A stretch of 18,102 nt of DNA from CAJQPP01 sp041747075. GTDB lineage: Bacteria; Planctomycetota; Planctomycetia; Pirellulales; Pirellulaceae. The notes beneath the pieces were generated by a model. It had not been told where the DNA came from, did no database searches, and saw only the letters and a list, made by a program, of their open reading frames with translations. A program made the position numbers and the translations under genes. This document shows, piece after piece, positions 1-5,730 of the stretch. The DNA is taken from contig JBGTFW010000078.1 in NCBI GenBank assembly GCA_041747075.1, positions 1-18,102 on the forward strand, given 5' to 3'. Numbering within the stretch: position 1 is the first letter of the stretch; the number at the start of each line of letters is the position of its first letter.

Positions 1-493
1 TTAATTGCATGGCGAAATAGTGAATGCCGCGTTCTTCGCCAATCGAGTAGACCGCGACAATGTGCGGATGTTGCAAAGTCGCAATTGCCGTGACTTCGTT
101 CTTGAAACGCTGTAATGCCCGCGGATCGACCAGCGCCGCCAACGGCAGGATTTTCAACGCGACCTTGCGGTTAATCGTCAACTGCTGGGCCTCATAAACA
201 ATGCCCATGCCGCCGCGCCCGATCTGGCGGATGATCTGAAAATCACCAATCTCGCGATTACCTAATCCGTGATAGTCCATGGGACGAGGGCCTGTCCTCG
301 CATCGCTGGCGCTCCAATTCGCCATCGCCAAGACCATTGGGTATATCACCCGCAAACGGTCTTCCATCTCGGGATATTTCAGAACCAGGCTATCAAGCTC
401 GACCAACTTTCCGGCTTGCATCTGATCGCAGAGTTCTTCGACGAGTTTGTCAAGCGTCGATTCGCGCAACTGCACTTGTGGATTGGAAATCAT
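1..493 (-). CDS. Ser/Thr protein kinase, N-terminal part (cut by window edge)
   Basis: Reading the minus strand from ATG 493-491 gives 164 residues before the window ends. Residues about 10-60 form the helical leader common in planctomycete kinases (a DLxxxLxKYPE-like stretch). The kinase domain starts near residue 84: glycine loop GRGGMGIVYEA at 92-102, the ATP-anchoring lysine K114 in VALKILP, the helix-C glutamate E133 in RFKNEV, then QHPHIVAVYSIGEE, ending in the hinge region FAMQL. The catalytic HRD and DFG motifs lie outside the window, so activity cannot be judged. Its start codon overlaps the stop of the upstream sigma factor gene by 4 nt (ATGA), so the two are probably translationally coupled. 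ECF sigma factors linked to Ser/Thr kinases are well known in Planctomycetes. The kinase probably signals to that sigma factor; this last point is inference. Confidence 0.93.
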   Translation of the reverse strand, partial: MISNPQVQLRESTLDKLVEELCDQMQAGKLVELDSLVLKYPEMEDRLRVIYPMVLAMANWSASDARTGPRPMDYHGLGNREIGDFQIIRQIGRGGMGIVYEAQQLTINRKVALKILPLAALVDPRALQRFKNEVTAIATLQHPHIVAVYSIGEERGIHYFAMQL

Positions 494-1140
494 GTGCCTG
501 ACCCTGATCCATGAAAAACCAGCCGACCGAGGCATTCGATTGCCTGTCGCAAACGGGATCGCGCGGTGACCCTGGAGACGGACAGGACCTGCGAAATTTC
601 GGCGACACTTAATTGCTCAATGAAACGCATGGCGAGAAGCTCCCGGTCTTCTGTGGACAACTTTTCCATGGCGGTTTTGACCAGCCCAATCATTTCCTGT
701 TGGTTCGCCGCCGCGCTCGGCGATGGATCGCGGCTGATCAATCGATCGGCCAGGAGCATGGCCGAAGTGTCGGATAGGTAGACGTCAAACCGGGTTTCTT
801 TGTTGATCGAACGCCGCCCGGCATGGATGTGTCGCCGGTGAATGTCGATCAATCTCTCTTTGACGATTTGCCGCAGCCATGGATAGAAGGCAACGGGCTG
901 AGCTCGCAAGTAATCAGGCAGTCTTTGCGCCGCCTTGGCAAACGCCTCCTGCAGAACATCCGACGGGTCAATTCGGGCGGAAAGTCGCGGATTCAACATC
1001 GATACCACCATGCGTCTCAACCGCTCTCGATGTCGCAGTAGCAGTTGATGCTGGGCGGAACGGTCTCCCTGCCGAGCGAGAGTGATCAGACAATCTGTAT
1101 CTGGGCTGCTCACGTTTGAACCTTCCGACAAGGCCGTCAT
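490..1140 (-). CDS. ECF-family RNA polymerase sigma factor (planctomycete kinase-linked type)
   Basis: The 216-residue protein has a sigma-70 region 2 at about 20-105, with the hallmark RIDPSDVLQEAF at 56-67 (promoter and core contact), followed by a linker and region 4 at about 150-208 with the helix-turn-helix AEISQVLSVSRVTARSRLRQAI. It lacks regions 1 and 3, as ECF sigmas do. The frame is open upstream to TTG 1227 (245 residues) with another ATG at 1209. I prefer ATG 1140 because family members have only about 10-20 residues before the first region-2 helix, and the extra 29 residues look non-conserved. No clear Shine-Dalgarno precedes any of these starts. Its stop overlaps the kinase start, which suggests a sigma/kinase signalling module. 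No anti-sigma factor gene is visible here. Confidence 0.93.
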   Translation of the reverse strand: MTALSEGSNVSSPDTDCLITLARQGDRSAQHQLLLRHRERLRRMVVSMLNPRLSARIDPSDVLQEAFAKAAQRLPDYLRAQPVAFYPWLRQIVKERLIDIHRRHIHAGRRSINKETRFDVYLSDTSAMLLADRLISRDPSPSAAANQQEMIGLVKTAMEKLSTEDRELLAMRFIEQLSVAEISQVLSVSRVTARSRLRQAIECLGRLVFHGSGSGT

Positions 1141-1358
1141 TCTGAAACGAGTTTGGGCTGAGTATCTCAAAGCGGATTTCCCGTCTAACCAAGTAGTGTA
1201 AACATCCATTCGAACGGTTTCGCGCAAATAACTGCGGGTTATTCGTTGTCCTATATCCAGTTCCGCAGCAACGGCCGGTGTCGAAAGTCAATTCCGGAAA
1301 AATTTGCCAGTTTTTTTGGAAATTCCATTATGGGACGTGTTTTTTCAGGTCAAAGTGA

Positions 1359-1472
1359 GTGCAGGAAACCGGCTACACGCATCATTTGAACTGCTGGTAC
1401 GACCCGACGATTGGCAAATGGCTGAGCGAGGACCCCCTCGGTTTCGCGGCCGGCGACACGAATCTCGCGCGC
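1359..1472 (+). pseudogene. RHS repeat-associated core fragment
   Basis: From GTG 1359 the plus strand encodes a segment matching the conserved end of the RHS-associated core: ETGYTHHLNCWYDPTIGKW followed by LSEDPLGFAAGDTNLAR. RHS cores normally read ETGLYYxxxRYYDPxxGRFLSxDPxGFxxGDxNLYRYVxNxPxNxxDPSG. Here similarity stops after the NLAR segment, where YRYVGN would be expected, and the frame goes on into unrelated residues to a stop near 1553. An in-frame TGA sits just before the GTG, so there is no upstream RHS repeat region. It is therefore a broken fragment of a large RHS/YD-repeat surface or toxin protein rather than a gene. The HHLNCWYDP spelling, with Cys in place of the usual Arg, fits decay. 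Confidence 0.8.
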
Positions 1473-1480
1473 GTTTTGAT

Positions 1481-1591
1481 TTACGAGATGAGTTTATGGG
1501 AATCCCAACCGAGACTCTCGTCGACATGGGTCAGGTCCCCGGCGGCGTTGTAGATCGAGGTGAGCACCTCGCGAAAAGGTAGCCGGACTGG
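1481..1591 (-). pseudogene. Possible YD/RHS-repeat fragment, opposite orientation
   Basis: Reading the minus strand, the frame ending at TAA 1483-1481 includes REVLTSIYNAAGDLTHVDES. The YNAAGDLT piece resembles the YD-repeat unit of RHS proteins (YDxxGRLT/YNAAGDLT). It faces the RHS core fragment at 1359-1472, only about 10 nt away, as if an inversion joined two parts of one old gene. The match is short, so the call is tentative. Confidence 0.4.
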
Positions 1592-1618
1592 CAACCGTTC
1601 GGTCGGGCCGGCTGGATT

Positions 1619-1645
1619 CCCGCCCCACGCCTTCGCGGGGGCAGG
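1619..1645. repeat. GC-rich palindrome inside a GGATTCCCGCC...GGAATGACGC element
   Basis: CCCGCCCC (1619-1626) pairs with GGGGCAGG (1638-1645) with one C:A mismatch (G:U on the minus-strand RNA). Inside it CGC (1628-1630) pairs with GCG (1635-1637) around a 4-nt loop, with one bulged A. It is flanked by CTGGATTC on the left and GGAATGACGC on the right. Those flanks match the widespread bacterial intergenic element in which GGATTCCCGC and GCGGGAATGAC form a palindrome, here with extra bases within. It could be a mobile palindromic repeat or a structured remnant. Confidence 0.45.
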
Positions 1646-1701
1646 TTCTTCACCGGAATGACGCGCTCATGATAGCGCTGGTTGACGCGCTCGTTGACGG
1701 C

Positions 1702-1790
1702 TGCGACCGGTGCGGTCGCCTGGCCGTCAAAGCCGAGGATAAACGATCCGCTGGTCGCATTTTCCAAAGTCACGGTTTGCATTTCGTGGG
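1702..1790 (-). pseudogene. Fragment of a planctomycete giant-adhesin beta repeat
   Basis: The minus strand encodes MQTVTLENATSGSFILGFD followed by GQATAPVA. Large planctomycete and other environmental bacterial surface proteins carry a repeated unit of the form EVQTVTLxNATxGTFTLxFxGQTTxxIA. The match runs about 27 residues and then breaks off into unrelated sequence on both sides. No start codon or repeat array is attached. It is a remnant of a secreted or surface protein gene, possibly the same ancestral gene as the nearby RHS fragments. Confidence 0.6.
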
Positions 1791-1871
1791 TCCGCGAATC
1801 TCCGTGGCGGAACTCGCGGAGAGTTTCGATTTTTAGCGAATCAGCCGATCGCTCACGGTGCGGAATTCGGG

Positions 1872-3368
1872 TTAATCCTCCAGCGGCTGGTCTTTCGTCT
1901 CGGGCAGGAACGGAAGCACGAATAGACCGAGCAGAAAAATCGCACACATCGTCATCCCCGCGTAGCGGATCGAATCGGTGCCGCTGCCATAAATACCCGC
2001 GAAAAACGACTCCAGTTGCGTTTTGATCAGTGGACCACTCGCCGCAAGAAATCGACCGACGTTGTAGCAGAAACTTATCCCCGTCGAACGCAAGTGTGTC
2101 GGGAAGAGTTCGGGAAAGTAGATTGCGTATCCCGCGAACAGAGAAAACTGGCAGAAGCCCATGATGGGTAACAGCCAGAACTGGCCAACTCCCTGAAGGA
2201 ACCAAAATACGGCGACCGTACTGACCAGCGCCGACACCAGTGCGATGGCAAACGTCGGCTTGCGTCCAATCCGCTGGGCGAGCAATCCGAATCCGAACAT
2301 TCCGCACGCCGCGCCGATCTGTATAAAGATCGACGTGTAACTTTGCCAGCGGGCAAGGCGGCCGTTGACCACTGGTTCGATTTCTCCGCTCGCTCGTTCA
2401 AAACCGGTTGGCGGTTCGCCGCGCTCGGCCGGCGGCAATGTCAGATAGCTACGTGCCGCTTCCAACTCCGTCGCCCTCTCCACCTCCCCGTCGGCGCGCG
2501 CCAGCGCGGCCCGCTCCGCGAAGACGTCTTGGGAGACTTCACTTCGTCGAACGGTTCGAATCAAATCGGGCGTGAAGAATCCGACCCCCCACAGTCCAAT
2601 CACGCCCGAACAGGCCAGCAGCATTCCCAGCAACGCATGCCGCCGCAACCGCGAATTGCCGAACAGCGCGGAATACGAACCGAGCTGGCGGCGCGCGGTG
2701 CCTTCGTGAGATACCCATTGCCAGCGCTCCGGTTCCTTCAGCCACAGCCGGATCACGATCGCCAGCACCGCCGGTGCCGCACCGACGAGAAACATGACGC
2801 GCCATGGACTTGAAACGAGACCCTCTTCCTGGGCGATTCCCAGCCCCAGGTAAATGAACGCCGCCGAAACGTTGCCAACCGCCGACAGCGCCTGCAAAAG
2901 CGCCAGCGAATAGGGCCGGGCTTTTTCCGGGATGACTTCCGCGACCAGCGCGACGCCGACCGCGAACTCGCCTCCCACACCCAGCCCGGTGAGAAACCGG
3001 TAGAGGCAAAAATCCCACACCGTCTGCGACAGGGCGCTGAGACCGGTGAAAATCGAGTAAACAAGGATGGTGATGAGCATCGTCTTCGCCCGGCCGATGC
3101 GATCACCCAACACACCGAAAAACAATCCGCCGAGCGCCCAGCCGGCGAGAAAAATGGCGGTCGCGGTTCCGCCCCATCGTTCGGCGGCACGCCGCGTTTC
3201 CTGGACGGTTTCGAGCGGGGCGACCAACTCCTCCATCGCCGCCGGTCGCGCGAGGACAAAAAGCTGCTGGTCCATGCAATCAAGCATCCAGCCGAGCGAC
3301 GCCACCAGCAACACAAACCAGTGGTAACGATTCAATTGACGATACCAGCGACCGGATGAGTTCGTCAT
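1872..3368 (-). CDS. Major facilitator superfamily transporter
   Basis: The 498-residue protein, from ATG 3368, is a 12-helix inner-membrane secondary transporter of the sugar/organic-acid symporter type. The MFS motif A is visible after helix 2 (FFGVLGDRIGRAKTM, about 83-97) and again in the second half (FGLLAQRIGRKPTF, about 358-373). The helix-4 signature YRFLTGLGVGGEFAVGVALVAEVIPEKAR lies at about 123-151, and the C-terminus has the PETK motif (489-492) typical of the sugar/aromatic-acid branch. An acidic, charged insertion of about 70 residues (about 271-342) separates helices 7 and 8 and is probably soluble. The substrate cannot be told from sequence. It is transcribed alone, or at the end of a unit with the zinc-ribbon gene upstream (263-bp gap). 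Confidence 0.9.
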   Translation of the reverse strand: MTNSSGRWYRQLNRYHWFVLLVASLGWMLDCMDQQLFVLARPAAMEELVAPLETVQETRRAAERWGGTATAIFLAGWALGGLFFGVLGDRIGRAKTMLITILVYSIFTGLSALSQTVWDFCLYRFLTGLGVGGEFAVGVALVAEVIPEKARPYSLALLQALSAVGNVSAAFIYLGLGIAQEEGLVSSPWRVMFLVGAAPAVLAIVIRLWLKEPERWQWVSHEGTARRQLGSYSALFGNSRLRRHALLGMLLACSGVIGLWGVGFFTPDLIRTVRRSEVSQDVFAERAALARADGEVERATELEAARSYLTLPPAERGEPPTGFERASGEIEPVVNGRLARWQSYTSIFIQIGAACGMFGFGLLAQRIGRKPTFAIALVSALVSTVAVFWFLQGVGQFWLLPIMGFCQFSLFAGYAIYFPELFPTHLRSTGISFCYNVGRFLAASGPLIKTQLESFFAGIYGSGTDSIRYAGMTMCAIFLLGLFVLPFLPETKDQPLED

Positions 3369-3395
3369 CTTAACGGAGAGTAGCCGGGGTTTGTG

Positions 3396-3416
3396 GGCGG
3401 CAAGGCGTTAGCCGCC
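3396..3416. repeat. REP-like palindrome
   Basis: GGCGGC (3396-3401) and GCCGCC (3411-3416) are perfect inverted copies around the 9-nt loop AAGGCGTTA; the core also allows an alternative GGC-GTTA-GCC fold. From memory, GCGGCAAGGCGTTAGCCGCCGG-like sequences recur between genes in many planctomycete genomes, so this is probably a dispersed palindromic repeat. It lies 28 bp upstream of the MFS start, within its likely leader. Confidence 0.45.
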
Positions 3417-3477
3417 GGTTCTTTTGTCCGGGGATTCTTCATCAGCGACTTCCGCGCAATCGGCGGACACCCACAGA

Positions 3478-3529
3478 TTAACGCGAGACGTTAAAAGAGA
3501 ACGATTATAGGCGATTGAATCGAATTCAA
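3478..3529 (-). promoter_or_regulatory. Candidate promoter and operator dyads of the MFS gene
   Basis: On the minus strand a perfect TATAAT lies at 3509-3504, about 135 nt before the MFS start. Just upstream is the dyad TTGAATTCGATTCAA (3529-3515), whose left arm TTGAAT resembles a -35 box but with only a 14-nt spacer. Just downstream is a second perfect dyad, TTAACGTCTCGCGTTAA (3494-3478), which would cover the transcription start. The half-site CGATTGAAT also occurs as a plus-strand direct repeat at 3512-3520 and 3535-3543. The arrangement fits repressor sites around a promoter; this is inference. Confidence 0.35.
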
Positions 3530-3631
3530 CGACCCGATTGAATTGATGACGCGAACGAGCGCGATTGTCGTGCGACATGGTTCACTCGCTGGCGCGTCGG
3601 GCTTGTATTGGCCTCATGGCAAGGCGTCAAT

Positions 3632-5614
3632 TTACTTGCCGGACTGGTTCTCCATGAATCGCACCGAGTATCCGACGAGGTCTCCGATCATCCAGTACAG
3701 GATGAACATCAAAGCGATCTGGAGAGCGCCGACGATGAAACCGACGACCGCACTTAACCCGATGGTCGCGACCCCGGCCGTTAACAGCAGGCTGATGACG
3801 AGGGCCGCCAGCCAATAGCGAATCCAGCGATTACGGAGCTTCCACAGGGAATCGAGCGCTTCGGAGGACATGAGCGCCAATGGAGAATCGTTGAAAACCA
3901 CCGAAGCGAGAAATACTGGAGCAAAAAGCACGGAGCTGGCGACGGTGCAGAACAACATCCAGAGTGCAAAATCGGTGGCTGCCCACATGACCTGACCCAT
4001 TACGAGTCCGGGGATCGCCGCCAGCCAGAAGCTTGTGCCGACGTAGACAAGCTGGCTCAACATTTCTCCCAACGAAAACTCCGGCCATTCCCCTCCCGGC
4101 GCGCGTTGATCCACGGCATCGCGAATGATCGAGTTTCCCAGGATCCCAACGAACACGAGCGTCAACAATACGGGGATCGCCGACACAACCAATAACGCAA
4201 AACCTCCGTATTTCGCAATCGACGTCGCGTCTTCGGTGAACTGGGCCATTCCAGTGCCGGCCAGCAAGTATCCGACTCCAAGTCCAATGGTTCCAATCGC
4301 GACCCGGATCGCGCCCGACCACGTGACGACGACCCGCAACGCCTGAGCCAGCCAGGTTCCCAGTCCGGAAAACGGATTGGAAAGATCCGCGTAATCGTCC
4401 GGCGTGATCGGCCGCTGTTCGACGGAATCAGTTTCGCGAGCGACGGCGACCGGCCGGTCCTTGCCCGCTTTCCGGTCCCTGGCTGTCGCGCCGGCTGGTT
4501 TCACTTTTTTTGCAGTTCCTCTTGTGTTCGAAGGCGTCGCGGTTTTCTTTCGTCGCGGTTCGTTCGGCAGCGGCTCGGAATCGGGAGGAGAAACAATCGG
4601 CTTGAGCAAGTCCTCGTCCGGCGGCGCGAGACCAAATTCAACGTCCGAGTCCTCACCGAACTCATCAGCCCCCATCTCCATTGGCGAAGCGGTTAACTCG
4701 CCGGATTCCGCGGGAAGCCCCGCCTGTTTTCTTGCGCGCTTCCTGGCAAGGACCTCGTCGTCCTCGACGTCCGGAATGCCCAGCGACAGATCAACCGTCG
4801 TGTCCAGTCGCGGCAACTCGGCGGCCGGTGTGAGCCGATACCCGTCATCGTCGCCATCGTCACCTTTGTCGCGAGGCGTGGGCGGCGCGGGGGTTTGCGG
4901 CCTGGGGGCCTTTTTCGGCGCGACCACGTCGACCATCGAGTGGCAGTCGTGACAGCGGATTTTCGAGCCGATTTCGCTCATGCGGGCGTAGAGAAGCGAT
5001 CCGCACAAGTGACATGACAGAGGAAATTCGGATTCGGTGGGCGTGATTCCCTCAACGCGGAGCGGCGCATTTGCGTCGATTTCAAACGGGTCCTTGTGAT
5101 CGTCGGGCGCAATCGATGCGGCGGTCGTGGTCACCGAGTCTGGAAAGAGCTTGTTCAGATCGTCGGCAAAATCTGACAGTTCCCTGGAGTCAAAATCCTC
5201 GTCGTCGAGAGGTCGAACGCCGAGTTCCTCATCGTCAGAAAATTCGCTCGCTTCCGGTTCGACCCTCGCGACTTTTCCCGGATGTTTTGCAAAAATCTCA
5301 CCGGATTCGGCCTTGTCGCTGCTCCACTCGCCAAGGTCGGGGATGTCCTCGTCACCCATCCCTGGCGAATTGAGAGGGACCGCAACTTCCACCGGTCGAT
5401 TGCCCGCTGGATGGAGGGCGTCGTCGTCGAGGTTGACCAGATCGTCAAAGGGAACATTGGTCGCGCGCGAGCGGCTTCCGGGAATGAGCAGAGGGCTGTT
5501 GCAACGTGGACAAGGCGTGACTTCTCCCGCCTGACTGGCGTCAGCGCTGAGGGTCGCACCGCATTTCGGACACCGCAATTCCACGGGAGTTTTATTCACT
5601 TCAAGCTCATTCAC
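3632..5614 (-). CDS. Double zinc-ribbon membrane protein of unknown function
   Basis: The 660-residue protein starts at GTG 5614. It has an N-terminal zinc ribbon with CxxC pairs at C15/C18 and C35/C38 (CPKCG...CPRCN), a long acidic, low-complexity segment, and a second zinc ribbon at C201/C204 and C221/C224 (CHLCG...CHDCH). A Lys/Arg/Pro-rich linker (about 350-395) follows, and then about six hydrophobic segments from roughly 430 to 645. The zinc ribbons have no signal peptide before them, so they most likely lie in the cytoplasm, tethered to the membrane. I recognise the design as a planctomycete conserved hypothetical type, but no function is known to me. It is transcribed divergently from nadE (116 bp between starts), sharing a regulatory region in which I find no clear promoter. 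Confidence 0.85.
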   Translation of the reverse strand: MNELEVNKTPVELRCPKCGATLSADASQAGEVTPCPRCNSPLLIPGSRSRATNVPFDDLVNLDDDALHPAGNRPVEVAVPLNSPGMGDEDIPDLGEWSSDKAESGEIFAKHPGKVARVEPEASEFSDDEELGVRPLDDEDFDSRELSDFADDLNKLFPDSVTTTAASIAPDDHKDPFEIDANAPLRVEGITPTESEFPLSCHLCGSLLYARMSEIGSKIRCHDCHSMVDVVAPKKAPRPQTPAPPTPRDKGDDGDDDGYRLTPAAELPRLDTTVDLSLGIPDVEDDEVLARKRARKQAGLPAESGELTASPMEMGADEFGEDSDVEFGLAPPDEDLLKPIVSPPDSEPLPNEPRRKKTATPSNTRGTAKKVKPAGATARDRKAGKDRPVAVARETDSVEQRPITPDDYADLSNPFSGLGTWLAQALRVVVTWSGAIRVAIGTIGLGVGYLLAGTGMAQFTEDATSIAKYGGFALLVVSAIPVLLTLVFVGILGNSIIRDAVDQRAPGGEWPEFSLGEMLSQLVYVGTSFWLAAIPGLVMGQVMWAATDFALWMLFCTVASSVLFAPVFLASVVFNDSPLALMSSEALDSLWKLRNRWIRYWLAALVISLLLTAGVATIGLSAVVGFIVGALQIALMFILYWMIGDLVGYSVRFMENQSGK

Positions 5615-5730
5615 GCCGAACCAGGATTACCAATTGCCCGTCGTCCCGTATCATTATTTCCTGAATCGCCCGGAGTGGTAGCCTTGATCATTCCCGGCCC
5701 GCCGATTTCCCCGAACAAAACGACTCGACG

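Larger units (their letters stand above)
1228..1871. other. Gene-free scar between sigma factor and MFS genes
   Basis: This 644-bp stretch has no intact gene. Positions about 1228-1358 are AT-richer (runs of T near 1310-1346) and must hold the sigma factor promoter, but I could not define -35/-10 boxes with confidence. Positions 1359-1472 hold a plus-strand RHS fragment, 1481-1591 a possible minus-strand YD-repeat fragment, 1619-1645 a GC-rich palindrome, and 1702-1790 a minus-strand adhesin-repeat fragment. Positions about 1800-1871 follow the MFS stop codon and show only weak 5-bp hairpins without a T-run. The mix of opposite-facing fragments suggests past rearrangement. Confidence 0.7.

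Noticed and set aside
1240..1270. GGAAC motif upstream of the sigma factor as an autoregulated ECF -35 box
   Set aside because: No convincing -10 partner is found at 16-17 nt, and single GGAAC matches are common by chance.
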